A DNA stretch of 27,545 bases from JBLMYQ01 sp050258375 (GCA_050258375.1 JBLMYQ010000056.1:1-27545), one strand, 5' to 3'; shown: positions 16,922 to 24,984, counted from the stretch's first letter. Numbers and translations are program-made. Notes: generated from the sequence alone by a model not told the origin.

Positions 16922-18391
16922 TTAAGATACTTTTTCAGTAATTTCTGTGGTTGGAGTATTCTTTTCCCAATATTCTTTAAAAAGAGCAGCCACTAAGCCA
17001 ATCAATAAACCTATTATCAACGCAGCAGCTAGATATAAGGCCATATTCATAGAATTCCCAGAATATACTGCGGGTGAAATACTGCTTACTGCCTTGTTGT
17101 TCAACTGGAAATCGTAATATTCTGCTACTGTATCATTCGTAAGTCTAATCCAGTTTTCAATCTTTGATTTTATATCCGGCAGCAGCCTTAATATATCCTC
17201 TACTGCAGCTTTTTTTAACTCTGGCGGTACATTATCCTTTTCAAGCCTTTGGATTTGCACTTTATAATACTCGGAATCATGCAGCCTGTTCTTTGAGTCC
17301 ACACCAGCGGTAGAATACTTACCCACCAGCTCATCATAATAGTCGTTGGTTTTATCTACCTCTATTGAACTACTCGAATTTTCTCCCTGAGTTAGCCCCG
17401 GAACCAGAATAACATTTCTATCCTTCTGGTATTTATTCAACATGCTGCCGTATACATTTGATTCATCATTCCTTTTTGATGCCGCTAAGTTATTTACTTC
17501 AATTCTATATTGATATAATTTAATAAGCTTGTCCTTATCCTTGGTCAGATTATAAGAACCTATAGTAGCATCTATCCTATTCAAATCAACTTTCTCTATA
17601 ACATTTACTGTCTCAATAATGTCACTAAAAGCAAGTCCTGTTTTCTTTGACCTGAAAATACTGGCTTCAGGCTCCTGATTTTTTCTTGATAGATAATTTT
17701 TAATAATATCTAATTGGTTCTGTAAAATCATTGATACTTCAGGGTAATCATAATCATTGTAATTTATATTCGTTATTACATTAGAAAGCACTTCTCTGTC
17801 CGAATAGCTGTAATAAAAATATTCCTTGTATTGCTTTACCACTTCATTCAATATTTTTTCTGCCAGTTTTTTATTAATACTGAACCTTCTATGCAAATCC
17901 AAAGCAATCATGTAAGTATTAGGATAATAGGTAAAATCCTGCAGCTCCTTAATATTTTGTTTTCTTGCTTCTTCCAAATCCTTGATTTTTTGCGTGATAT
18001 CACCTGGTATAACAGGCTCAATATTCAGATTCTCAATAATTTTGCTTGAGGTTATCTTATACCTTTCCAAGTTCAATTCTTTAACAACCTTATCAATTAC
18101 AGCAGGTGATTTAATTTTGCTGACATCAAAGCTTTTTCCATATGGGTCAACTCCCTTTTCAATACCATCAAAATTAAAGGAAATAATAGCACTTACCTTT
18201 CCTTTATAGGGCAGGAAAAAGCTACTGATTGCACCAACCATAATACATATAACAGCTATAACCGCTATCAACCGTTTATGTTTAATAATTGCTTCAATAA
18301 ATTCCTTTAAGGATATCTGAAATCCCTGGTCATTGTTTTCTGCCTGCTTTAATATAACTTCTAGCTTTTCTTTTACTGGAGTGGTATCCAT
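16922..18391 (-). CDS. Wzz-like polysaccharide chain-length/co-polymerase protein
   Basis: 489-residue membrane protein of the Wzz/polysaccharide co-polymerase family. It has a cytoplasmic N-terminus of ~40 residues, a first helix at 41-60 (LIAVIAVICIMVGAISSFFL) and a long, charged, helical extracellular region (60-448). A second helix at about 451-471 (MALYLAAALIIGLLIGLVAA) is followed by a ~18-residue tail. This is the standard arrangement of proteins that set chain length together with Wzy. The tail does not carry a tyrosine-kinase domain and no separate kinase or phosphatase gene is seen, unlike most Gram-positive capsule loci. It is the first gene of the operon, with GGGGAGG 6-7 nt before the ATG. 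The extracellular part is longer than in enterobacterial Wzz and matches Gram-positive and PCP-2-like proteins. Confidence 0.85.
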   Translation of the reverse strand: MDTTPVKEKLEVILKQAENNDQGFQISLKEFIEAIIKHKRLIAVIAVICIMVGAISSFFLPYKGKVSAIISFNFDGIEKGVDPYGKSFDVSKIKSPAVIDKVVKELNLERYKITSSKIIENLNIEPVIPGDITQKIKDLEEARKQNIKELQDFTYYPNTYMIALDLHRRFSINKKLAEKILNEVVKQYKEYFYYSYSDREVLSNVITNINYNDYDYPEVSMILQNQLDIIKNYLSRKNQEPEASIFRSKKTGLAFSDIIETVNVIEKVDLNRIDATIGSYNLTKDKDKLIKLYQYRIEVNNLAASKRNDESNVYGSMLNKYQKDRNVILVPGLTQGENSSSSIEVDKTNDYYDELVGKYSTAGVDSKNRLHDSEYYKVQIQRLEKDNVPPELKKAAVEDILRLLPDIKSKIENWIRLTNDTVAEYYDFQLNNKAVSSISPAVYSGNSMNMALYLAAALIIGLLIGLVAALFKEYWEKNTPTTEITEKVS

Positions 18392-18434
18392 ACTGAGTCC
18401 TCCCCATCAACAATTGGCAATAAAAACTTAACAT

Positions 18435-18482
18435 CAACTTTTATAAGTTGTTTAATAATATCTTTTTAAGGCTTCTGGTAAA
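18435..18482 (-). promoter_or_regulatory. Candidate promoter and operator-like palindrome for the polysaccharide operon
   Basis: On the minus strand TTTACC (18477-18482) is 16 nt from TATTAT (18455-18460), a moderate sigma-A-like pair about 60 nt before the first operon gene. A perfect 6+6 palindrome, CAACTT-TTAT-AAGTTG (18435-18450), would lie at the predicted transcription start. It could be a repressor site or a small 5'-UTR hairpin. This is the only plausible start upstream of the Wzz-like gene that I found, but the -35 is weak. Confidence 0.35.
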
Positions 18483-18546
18483 TTCTCTCGATTATTTCTT
18501 TTTAAAATTAGGTAATTACTATATAATAGAAGGGTGCAATTGTTTT

Positions 18547-18578
18547 AGAGTCACCCGTAGTTAGCCGCGGGTGACTCT
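18547..18578 (-). terminator. Terminator-like inverted repeat after the S-layer protein gene
   Basis: A perfect 11-bp stem, AGAGTCACCCG (18547-18557) with CGGGTGACTCT (18568-18578), encloses a 10-nt loop. It lies 17 bp after the stop of the S-layer-homology gene and ~155 bp before the polysaccharide operon. The stem is strong but on the minus strand it is followed by AAAAC, not a T-run, so termination may be partial or the stem may serve as a 3'-end stabiliser. It marks the likely boundary between the two transcription units. Confidence 0.55.
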
Positions 18579-18595
18579 TTAAAACATTATTCTTA

Positions 18596-20809
18596 TTACT
18601 TAACATTAAACATTCTTTGAATTACTGAAGCCGCTTCTGCTCGTGTTGTAATCCCATTTGGATCAAATACATTTCCAGGTTTTCCACTTATTATTCCATA
18701 CTTCGAAACTAAATTTGCTGAATTCACAGCATATGATTGTAGTAAACCCTTATCGGTAAAATTCTTTAGATACATACCAGTATCTGCACTTATATCCTTA
18801 TCTTTAACACTAACGAGAACTCTTGCAATCATTGAAGCCATTTCCTGCCTTGTAACGCTTTTATCAGGTGCAAATTTATCTACAGATATTCCTTTTACTA
18901 TACCTGCTTTATATGCTGAACATACAACACTGTAATACCAGTCAGTGGCCTTTACATCACTAAATACATTCTTAGCAGATGCATCCTCCAGTTTGTATGC
19001 TCTAACTATTAGTGCGGCAAACTGTGCTCTGGTTAGCTTTCCAGCCGGCTCATATTTTCCTGCTTCCATACCAACGATAATACCTTTTGCTGCCATAGCT
19101 TCGATACTGTCTTTTGCCCATCCGTACTTATCCAGGTCATTAAAAACGATTTTATTTTCTTTAATAATATATTTGCTGAAATGCTTTGTATTAAACACAA
19201 CTAATTTTGATGCTTCATTATAGGTACCTATAACATTTTCCAATTTACCTTTGTCATTTAAATAAAATACTGTTATAAGAGCTGGATTCTCCCCCTCTTT
19301 AAGCGTATACGGGATTGTTATTTCAACCGGTTTGCTAAAGTTTGAAATGGTTTTTTCTCCCGCTGATGCTTTGAACTCAAAGACATTATTGCTTCCGATT
19401 ATAGCTCTCTGTTCTTCAGTAAGAGCGGTAGTATCAACCTTTGAAGCAGAAAGTGTAACCGCTCCTTTATCATTTCCTGTAATCGAATCAGGTGCTAACG
19501 CTATTTTAGCGATTCCCGTATCAATAGCTATCTTATCAATATTTTTTTCTGATGCAGCGGATAGTAATGAAGGTGGAAGTTGAACCGATGCTGTATTTAT
19601 TGAAGTATCTGCTGTATTAACTTTAATTAAAAGTACCGATTCTATTTTTGTATCGGCTGAAGCTTTAACAAGTTCGTTATTTAATGTCGTAACTGTGTTT
19701 ACAATTGTGTCAAGCTTGGCAATCAACTCACTTGCCGTTGAAGTATCAATAACAACTGCAGCTGTATCCGCTGATACCGTGGGTACAACTGTTTGCGTGT
19801 TGACTTTTTCCAGAACCGTATTTGCTGCATTTGCAAGCGCATTTGCTACAGTATCTATAGATAAACCTTCATCCTGCAGTTTTTTAATATCATCAACAGT
19901 ATTTGAAATCAGGCTTTGCGCTTGTTCCATAGCCTTATTCGGATCAGTTTCATTAATAATGCTAGCTGTACCATTGATAACCTCATTTACCACATTGACT
20001 GGAGTAGTTGTAGGTGTCGTAGATTCCGTTGTACTACCACCACCGGTTGACCCTGTTCCGCCGCTGGGAGCTCTATAGAGCGGATATTCCGAGCTAATGT
20101 TTAAAATATTAATTATGTCAGTCTTGCTTATGCCTTCATATAAATCCAAATCATTATTTATTTTTCCTGCCAATGTATCAACTTTGCCATTTAAATCAGT
20201 AACTAATAAATTGAAAACATCTGTTTTCACGCCGAGTTTTGCTGCAAGGGCAGATGAAACGTCACCATTCCTGATAAATGCACCTGATTGATTTGAAGTT
20301 AAGATTGGAACTGTATACGGAAGAAGTGCAACATATACATCTCCTGCACTTTTACTTGCATATACATCACCGAATAACCATTGTTTGAATATGTCTCTAT
20401 TTGCATATTCAGAATAGAAACCATAATAATAGACTATTGTGCTCTTATTGTTTATAAGTTTTTCAATAACAGCTTTAAGAGTATCTGATGATATCTTGTG
20501 ATCACCCAGTGTCGATGAATTGCTGATAATATCATCCCAAGAAATTCCGGTGGTTGCACTTACAGCTGTTATATCCTCTTGTAACGTATTATAGACCGTT
20601 TCAACATCAACAGAAGTTCCGTTGACAAGCTCTTCAACAACATCATCCCATAAGTACTTCAATACCTGACCTTTTACCGCTGTAGTCAAACCATTAAGCC
20701 TCTCAAATATGTCCTTTGCATCTGTACCGCCTGCTAAAACAGATACTGGTATTAACTGAACAAACAAAAACATAAGTATTAACGTAATTGATATAACCTT
20801 TTTGAACAT
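18596..20809 (-). CDS. Secreted protein with three S-layer-homology (SLH) domains
   Basis: About 737 residues. The N-terminus is a signal peptide: FKK, then VISITLILMFLFVQLIPVSV, with probable cleavage after VLAGG at about 26. The first ~250 residues are of unknown fold. A Gly/Ser/Thr/Pro linker (GGTGSTGGGSTTESTTPTTT) leads to an Ala/Thr/Val-rich middle part, then a beta-rich segment (KPVEITIPYTLKEGENPALI). The C-terminal ~180 residues hold three SLH repeats, ending in KLTRAQFAALIVRAYK, SVTRQEMASMIARVLV and ITTRAEAASVIQRMF; the TRAE/TRAQ/TRQE motif is the wall-polymer-binding signature. It would be anchored non-covalently to a secondary cell-wall polysaccharide. The frame opens 12 codons earlier (20845), but the ATG at 20809 follows AAAGGGGG and directly begins the signal peptide. 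It is separately transcribed from a clear promoter. Confidence 0.9.
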   Translation of the reverse strand: MFKKVISITLILMFLFVQLIPVSVLAGGTDAKDIFERLNGLTTAVKGQVLKYLWDDVVEELVNGTSVDVETVYNTLQEDITAVSATTGISWDDIISNSSTLGDHKISSDTLKAVIEKLINNKSTIVYYYGFYSEYANRDIFKQWLFGDVYASKSAGDVYVALLPYTVPILTSNQSGAFIRNGDVSSALAAKLGVKTDVFNLLVTDLNGKVDTLAGKINNDLDLYEGISKTDIINILNISSEYPLYRAPSGGTGSTGGGSTTESTTPTTTPVNVVNEVINGTASIINETDPNKAMEQAQSLISNTVDDIKKLQDEGLSIDTVANALANAANTVLEKVNTQTVVPTVSADTAAVVIDTSTASELIAKLDTIVNTVTTLNNELVKASADTKIESVLLIKVNTADTSINTASVQLPPSLLSAASEKNIDKIAIDTGIAKIALAPDSITGNDKGAVTLSASKVDTTALTEEQRAIIGSNNVFEFKASAGEKTISNFSKPVEITIPYTLKEGENPALITVFYLNDKGKLENVIGTYNEASKLVVFNTKHFSKYIIKENKIVFNDLDKYGWAKDSIEAMAAKGIIVGMEAGKYEPAGKLTRAQFAALIVRAYKLEDASAKNVFSDVKATDWYYSVVCSAYKAGIVKGISVDKFAPDKSVTRQEMASMIARVLVSVKDKDISADTGMYLKNFTDKGLLQSYAVNSANLVSKYGIISGKPGNVFDPNGITTRAEAASVIQRMFNVK

Positions 20810-20900
20810 TAATTTGCCCCCTTTTGTATAGTTTATTTTAAGCATATATATGTGAAGTTTATAAATTATTTGTTTTTATAATCTTTTATTTTAAATACAG

Positions 20901-20929
20901 ATTGTATAGGCAGGTTATAGATGTGACAA
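20901..20929 (-). promoter_or_regulatory. Sigma-A-type promoter of the S-layer-homology gene
   Basis: Minus-strand TTGTCA (20924-20929) and TACAAT (20901-20906) are separated by exactly 17 nt. Each box matches the consensus at five of six positions. The predicted start near 20893 gives a ~85-nt AT-rich leader before the ATG at 20809. Confidence 0.75.
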
Positions 20930-21028
20930 AATATACTATTTTTTGTAAAAATAATATTATTCAATATTTTTTTGCGTTTATTGCATTATAAATATAGCAA
21001 ATTATTTTATTCTCTACAATCGGTATTG

Positions 21029-21227
21029 TTTGGCATTTTCGCATCAGGAAAGCTTCCTTGATATGGTCTGTTAGTGTCTCGAAAAATAGAAGGCCTGGGG
21101 GCAAACCTCTCAGACTATATGATTTAGGAAATACAAACCGTATAGCTCGTGCTAATGAATTGATTTTCCATTGATGAAGCTTGTGCCTAACTGCGTTTCT
21201 TAGCTTTTAAGCTGTATATCGTTTTTT
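21029..21227 (+). ncRNA. Candidate structured non-coding RNA (unassigned)
   Basis: In a 626-bp gene-free stretch, this segment has more local G+C and several complementary helices, unlike its AT-rich flanks. I see a hairpin at 21044-21061 (TCAGGAA with TTCCTTGA, one bulge). GGTCTG (21065-21070) pairs with CAGACT (21111-21116) and encloses a G-rich part with AGG (21091-21093) and CCT (21106-21108). An 11-position stem, 21115-21125 with 21135-21145, has ten pairs (one G-U) and a 9-nt loop. TTTGGCA (21029-21035) can close the whole domain with TGCCTAA (21184-21190), and CGCA (21040-21043) could form a crossing helix with TGCG (21192-21195). A short palindrome (21202-21213) and six Ts (21222-21227) follow, which favours the plus strand. 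I cannot assign a family. The raiA motif of clostridia is one candidate to test. Confidence 0.4.
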
Positions 21228-21283
21228 ACTCTGTTGATTGATATAGTATCTACAAATCTTTTCGCTATATTTTTTTCCACTTA

Positions 21284-21312
21284 TTGACTTATCTGCTCGA
21301 AAATAATACAGT
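21284..21312 (+). promoter_or_regulatory. Sigma-A-type promoter of the cysteine-rich protein gene
   Basis: TTGACT (21284-21289) and TACAGT (21307-21312) are 17 nt apart. The start near 21319 would give an unusually long leader of about 150 nt before the ATG at 21473. It lies after the T-run that ends the candidate RNA, so the RNA and this gene appear to be separate units. Confidence 0.6.
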
Positions 21313-21472
21313 TAATTTACTTATACATTAAGTTTTTTATGTCATTTTATTTCTTGGCATGTTGTTAAAAGCTTTTTCAATATTATTTTAAGAAGAGGTG
21401 AGATATTAATAAAGATGTTTAACACAACTGCAAGTTTATTTTTCGGTCGTTTAAATGAAAGGAGGGAAATTT

Positions 21473-22246
21473 ATGTCAGCAATACACGCATGGAATAGTA
21501 CTCGGGAAGTCTATAAAGGAGAAGACTCTAATATTTATATCTGCCCCTACAAATCAAGAGATATCTTTTTTATTGATGTTCGTCTGACACCACTATATTG
21601 CACAAACTGCAATAAGCAATTGGACGGATTTTACATCATTGCCGGCTCTCGATATGGACAAATTGGTTCGGTCGACTGCTGCTACTGTGGAACACCAATA
21701 TGCTGCGGTGATAATGATCATTATGTAGAAAGATTATATATCTCATCAGGAAATTATGCTTACAGAGAAGAGGCTGAGCTAATATTGGAGTATAAAATCT
21801 TGTACAGATTGGATAAGCAAATTTGGGATGCTGTAAAGCAAAAAACTGCGGCAATAGAAAAGCCCGGCTATGATATCATTGAACGGCATGGAGAATTAGA
21901 GCTTTCAGACGTTATTGATGAATACAACCGGATCAACAATACCTCTATAACCGTTAGGGAATTTATTTCTGAAAAAAATAAAAGATTTCAAAAAAACCAA
22001 GGAAGAGAACTGAAATACAATCCTTTGATTCGAGTGGATGAAATTTTTCTTATTCAGGAAAAATTTCGTAAAGCTTTCAAAGGAAGAGTGCCTCTATCCC
22101 ACGTTGTTGATGAGATTTGCAATGAATATGCTATTGATTTAGCCAATGTCGAAATTAACCCAGCTTTGCTTGATGAAAAAATTAAAGTTTTCCCGGAAAT
22201 AATCGTCAAATGGTTCAAACTATTAACTGTCTTGGGTATAGAATAA
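21473..22246 (+). CDS. Cysteine-rich protein of unknown function (putative zinc-binding)
   Basis: 257-residue soluble protein that I do not recognise. Near the N-terminus it has C43-x2-C46 in LYCTNCNKQ and a second cluster C69-C70-x-C72 and C77-C78 in DCCYCGTPICCGDNDH. Together these could form a zinc ribbon. The rest (about residues 95-257) is charged and mostly helical, with no membrane segment or signal peptide. The frame opens at 21455, but that ATG is followed directly by AAAGGAGGG, a strong ribosome binding site for the ATG at 21473, which I take as the start. It has its own promoter and terminator and stands between the S-layer gene and the flavodoxin gene without operon partners. It could be a nucleic-acid-binding or redox protein; the sequence does not decide. 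Confidence 0.8.
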   Translation: MSAIHAWNSTREVYKGEDSNIYICPYKSRDIFFIDVRLTPLYCTNCNKQLDGFYIIAGSRYGQIGSVDCCYCGTPICCGDNDHYVERLYISSGNYAYREEAELILEYKILYRLDKQIWDAVKQKTAAIEKPGYDIIERHGELELSDVIDEYNRINNTSITVREFISEKNKRFQKNQGRELKYNPLIRVDEIFLIQEKFRKAFKGRVPLSHVVDEICNEYAIDLANVEINPALLDEKIKVFPEIIVKWFKLLTVLGIE

Positions 22247-22284
22247 AATAAAAAGCTATCCTAGCATAATTAATTTTATACAAG

Positions 22285-22319
22285 CTGGCATCGTTTTTCT
22301 ACGATGTCAGTTTTGTTTT
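22285..22319 (+). terminator. Intrinsic terminator after the cysteine-rich protein gene
   Basis: A 9-bp stem, CTGGCATCG (22285-22293) with CGATGTCAG (22302-22310, one G-U pair), is followed by TTTTGTTTT. It lies 39 nt after the stop. Its 3' half overlaps the stop codon of the convergent flavodoxin gene, so it may serve both units, though the minus strand lacks a clean T-run. Confidence 0.8.
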
Positions 22320-22870
22320 GATAAACCTTTTTTTATTAACTTCAATGTACTCTCCACAATATTATCCTTTTTATCTTCAAAGTTAAATTTAGTTATTCCA
22401 ATATTCTCTACTACTTTCATTTTTAAGAACTTTGCCAAAAGGTTCATAGAGTTCAAACAATTCTCTGTACCACTGCCACTTCCTCCAGCTGTAGCTATAC
22501 AAAGCATTGGTTTACCTATTAATGATGCGTTCTCATTAAATGCTTCACATCTCTTAAATCTATCAAAAAAAGTCTTAGCCACCTCGCTCATCTCGTGAAA
22601 ATATACTGGTGAAATCAGAATAATACCATCATAGCCATTTATTTTTTCTTGTAATAATTGAAATTCATCATCCATCCTACATTTACTTTGTTCCAAGCAA
22701 GTTCCCCAACCTCTTGGTCCACATGCTTCACATCTTTTGATGTTATAATTGTTCAAACAAATGATTTCAACTTCCTGCTCTTGATCATTTAATGCTTTAG
22801 CACATATATCTACACAATCATTTGTTAATCCAACTTTATTTGGACTTGCACTAATTACTATTACTTTCAT
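22307..22870 (-). CDS. Flavodoxin-fold NAD(P)H-dependent oxidoreductase with a four-cysteine motif
   Basis: 187-residue protein of the NADPH-dependent FMN reductase/flavodoxin-like family. The N-terminal phosphate-binding loop is VISASPNKVGLTND, the usual place for FMN phosphate. The second flavin loop is GIILISPVYFHEMSEVAKTFFDRF, and CIATAGGSGSGTENC forms the third. Four cysteines at C47-x2-C50-x7-C58-x5-C64 lie after the second strand, where archaeal and clostridial iron-sulfur flavoproteins (Isf) bind a [4Fe-4S] cluster. The spacing here is wider than the compact Isf motif that I know, so cluster binding is uncertain. It probably transfers electrons from NAD(P)H to quinones, oxygen or a metal. 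It is monocistronic with its own promoter; AAAGGAG precedes the ATG. Confidence 0.83.
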   Translation of the reverse strand: MKVIVISASPNKVGLTNDCVDICAKALNDQEQEVEIICLNNYNIKRCEACGPRGWGTCLEQSKCRMDDEFQLLQEKINGYDGIILISPVYFHEMSEVAKTFFDRFKRCEAFNENASLIGKPMLCIATAGGSGSGTENCLNSMNLLAKFLKMKVVENIGITKFNFEDKKDNIVESTLKLIKKGLSKQN

Positions 22871-22908
22871 ATCAAACTCCTTTGCTAATAAATAAGAATA
22901 TATTAAAT

Positions 22909-22937
22909 ATTATAATTTTACTGATTTACTAAATCAA
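22909..22937 (-). promoter_or_regulatory. Strong sigma-A-type promoter of the flavodoxin gene
   Basis: Minus-strand TTGATT (22932-22937) and a perfect TATAAT (22909-22914) are 17 nt apart, ~39 nt before the start codon. It shows that the flavodoxin gene is transcribed independently of the ABC-F gene upstream. Confidence 0.75.
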
Positions 22938-22999
22938 TCTACTTTAATCATTGTATATAAATTATAACGCGAAAGTGCCTACAAATTCCGATTACTCCT

Positions 23000-24880
23000 T
23001 TAATCTATTGACTTATACCACCGCTCATATAGCAAATCTGCCTGTTTTTTCATTTCTTCATATTCATTATAAGATTCAAGCAAGTTTTCAGAATGGTTCT
23101 GCTCCTTTAGCATCTTTTGTTCAATTATTTGCAGTTCTCTTTCAATTGAATAAATCTCCTTTTCAATCTCTGACTGACTTCTGTCATCCAGTCTATCCTC
23201 CCTTACCTTCTTTTCAGCTTTCATATTCACATTTGGCTGCAACTTAGTTTTAGTTAATGCTTTTTTAACCTCTCTTGATTTTATCTCCCTATAATTGTTA
23301 TAGTCACAGGCATAGTCATTTACTTCACCATTTTCAAGCTCTAAAATCCTGGTTGCAAACTTATTTATAAAATACCTATCATGAGAAACAAAAACTAAAG
23401 TCCCACCAAAATTCTGTATTGCATTTTCCAGCCATTCGCGTGATTGAATATCCAAGTGATTTGTAGGCTCATCAAGCAATAGTAGATTCACCTTTTGCTG
23501 CATTAATATACAGATTTTAAGCCTTATTCTCTCGCCACCTGAAATATTTGAAACTGACTTATGCCAATCCTGTTTAGGAAAACCGTATTTTACTAAAAGA
23601 GGCATTGCATCAACCTCAGATATTTTGAGTTCCTGTTTTACAGTTTCAAGCAGACTCCAACATGGATTTTCAAAAGCAATTACTTGTGGAAGATATGCTG
23701 CTGCAACACTTTCACCAAACCTTGTACTTCCTTCATCTAGCTTGATTTCACCAATCAACGCTTTTATTAATGTAGATTTACCTGCACCATTATCTCCTAC
23801 AACAGCTGCGCATTCTCCTTTTCTTATAATAATATTAACGTTTTTAAAAATTTCTTTATCATCAAATCTTTTTGCTGCGTTTTCAAATATTACTACATCC
23901 TGACTCGAGAAGTCAGATTTCAGAAACTGTGAATTTATTGTCTTGTTATCACCTGGCTTCGGCTGCTTTTTCATTTCTTTAACAACAGTTTGCAGTTTCC
24001 ATGCGGTATGATGGTAGGCTATCTCATCTGCACGATTTCCCCAGGCATGAAGCCTTTTAACCTCAGCTTCCAGTTTCCTTATATTTTGTCTATGCAGCTG
24101 ATATTCTGATTGCTGATTCTTAATAATTTCTGCTTTCTCTTTTTGATAACTTGTGTAATTTCCATTGAACGTCGTGGCTTTTCCATCCTCTATTTCAATA
24201 ATTTTGCCCACAACTCTATCTAAAAAAAACCGATCATGGGAAATAATCAGAATAGTCCCATGATATTCTTTCAAAAAGACTTCCAGCCACTCTATAGAGC
24301 TAACATCCAAGTGATTCGTAGGCTCATCAAGAAGCAGAATATCCGGGGCCTGGAGTACCGCTCTTGCAAGCATTACTCTGGTTTGTTCTCCTCCACTTAG
24401 ATTAGAAAAGTTTTCGTTTATTACTTCATCAGAGATTTTCAATCCTATACAGGCTCGAGATATCTTTTCATCAATTTCATATCCCCCCTGAAGTTGATAC
24501 GTCTCCTGTAAATCCCCATATCTTTTCAGAAGTTCTTCTGTAGGAGGGCATATCCGCATAGCATCTTCAATTTCAGACATTTTTTCTTTAACGATATTTA
24601 CCTCTTTAAAAGCAGAATTCATAATCTGCCTTACAGTATTATCAGCTTGAAAATCAGGTATTTGTTCTACCATACCCAATGTAGAATTTTTAGTTATGAA
24701 AAGCTCGCCTGCATCTTGTTTTTCTGTTCCTGATAAAATATTAAACAGTGTTGTTTTACCACATCCATTCCGTCCAACAAATGCAACCCTTTCAGCTTTC
24801 TGCACTTCAAACGAAACGCCTTTTAGAACATGGTTTGAACCATGATATTTTTCCAGATTTTTAACTTCAATTTCTATCAT
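23000..24880 (-). CDS. ABC-F family ATPase (ribosome-associated)
   Basis: 626-residue protein with two ABC ATPase domains in one chain and no membrane segment, the hallmark of the ABC-F family. These proteins bind the ribosomal E site and either help translation or displace antibiotics. Domain 1 has Walker A G36-R-N-G-C-G-K-T-T, signature LSGGE (161-165) and LLLDEPTNH with catalytic E186. Domain 2 has Walker A 362-370 (GDNGAGKST), signature ISGGE (446-450) and E471. Between them lies the ~90-residue arm/linker (about 240-325), rich in Lys, Glu and Gln. Residues ~530-626 form a C-terminal coiled coil, as in YdiF/Uup-like and several antibiotic-resistance members. The ribosome binding site GAGGAGGAG is strong. 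A 5' leader with a small reading frame and a terminator hints at antibiotic-responsive control. Subgroup and drug range cannot be told from sequence alone. Confidence 0.9.
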   Translation of the reverse strand: MIEIEVKNLEKYHGSNHVLKGVSFEVQKAERVAFVGRNGCGKTTLFNILSGTEKQDAGELFITKNSTLGMVEQIPDFQADNTVRQIMNSAFKEVNIVKEKMSEIEDAMRICPPTEELLKRYGDLQETYQLQGGYEIDEKISRACIGLKISDEVINENFSNLSGGEQTRVMLARAVLQAPDILLLDEPTNHLDVSSIEWLEVFLKEYHGTILIISHDRFFLDRVVGKIIEIEDGKATTFNGNYTSYQKEKAEIIKNQQSEYQLHRQNIRKLEAEVKRLHAWGNRADEIAYHHTAWKLQTVVKEMKKQPKPGDNKTINSQFLKSDFSSQDVVIFENAAKRFDDKEIFKNVNIIIRKGECAAVVGDNGAGKSTLIKALIGEIKLDEGSTRFGESVAAAYLPQVIAFENPCWSLLETVKQELKISEVDAMPLLVKYGFPKQDWHKSVSNISGGERIRLKICILMQQKVNLLLLDEPTNHLDIQSREWLENAIQNFGGTLVFVSHDRYFINKFATRILELENGEVNDYACDYNNYREIKSREVKKALTKTKLQPNVNMKAEKKVREDRLDDRSQSEIEKEIYSIERELQIIEQKMLKEQNHSENLLESYNEYEEMKKQADLLYERWYKSID

Positions 24881-24984
24881 AAATACTCCTCCTCGTAGTC
24901 AGAAGACAACTTCATTTCCGAGGATTTGCATTTCAAGGCTCACAAGAGACTCATTCCGGTAATATAGAATTTAATAAGTTTGCA

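Noticed and set aside
18392..18546. JUMPstart/ops or EAR-type antitermination element for the long glycan operon
   Set aside because: No ops-like or EAR-like sequence or complex stem is visible upstream of the Wzz-like gene; only a small palindrome is seen.
21029..21227. c-di-GMP-I or c-di-GMP-II riboswitch for the candidate RNA
   Set aside because: The conserved tetraloop/receptor and core sequences of these classes are not found, and no gene directly follows within the usual distance.
21415..21498. Possible 27-codon upstream frame overlapping the start of the cysteine-rich gene
   Set aside because: The nearest ribosome binding site (AGAGGTGA, 21394-21401) is 13 nt from its ATG, too far, and the composition does not look coding.
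23000..24880. ABC transporter ATPase for export
   Set aside because: Both ATPase domains are in one chain with an arm linker and C-terminal coiled coil, and there is no membrane partner; this is the ABC-F layout.
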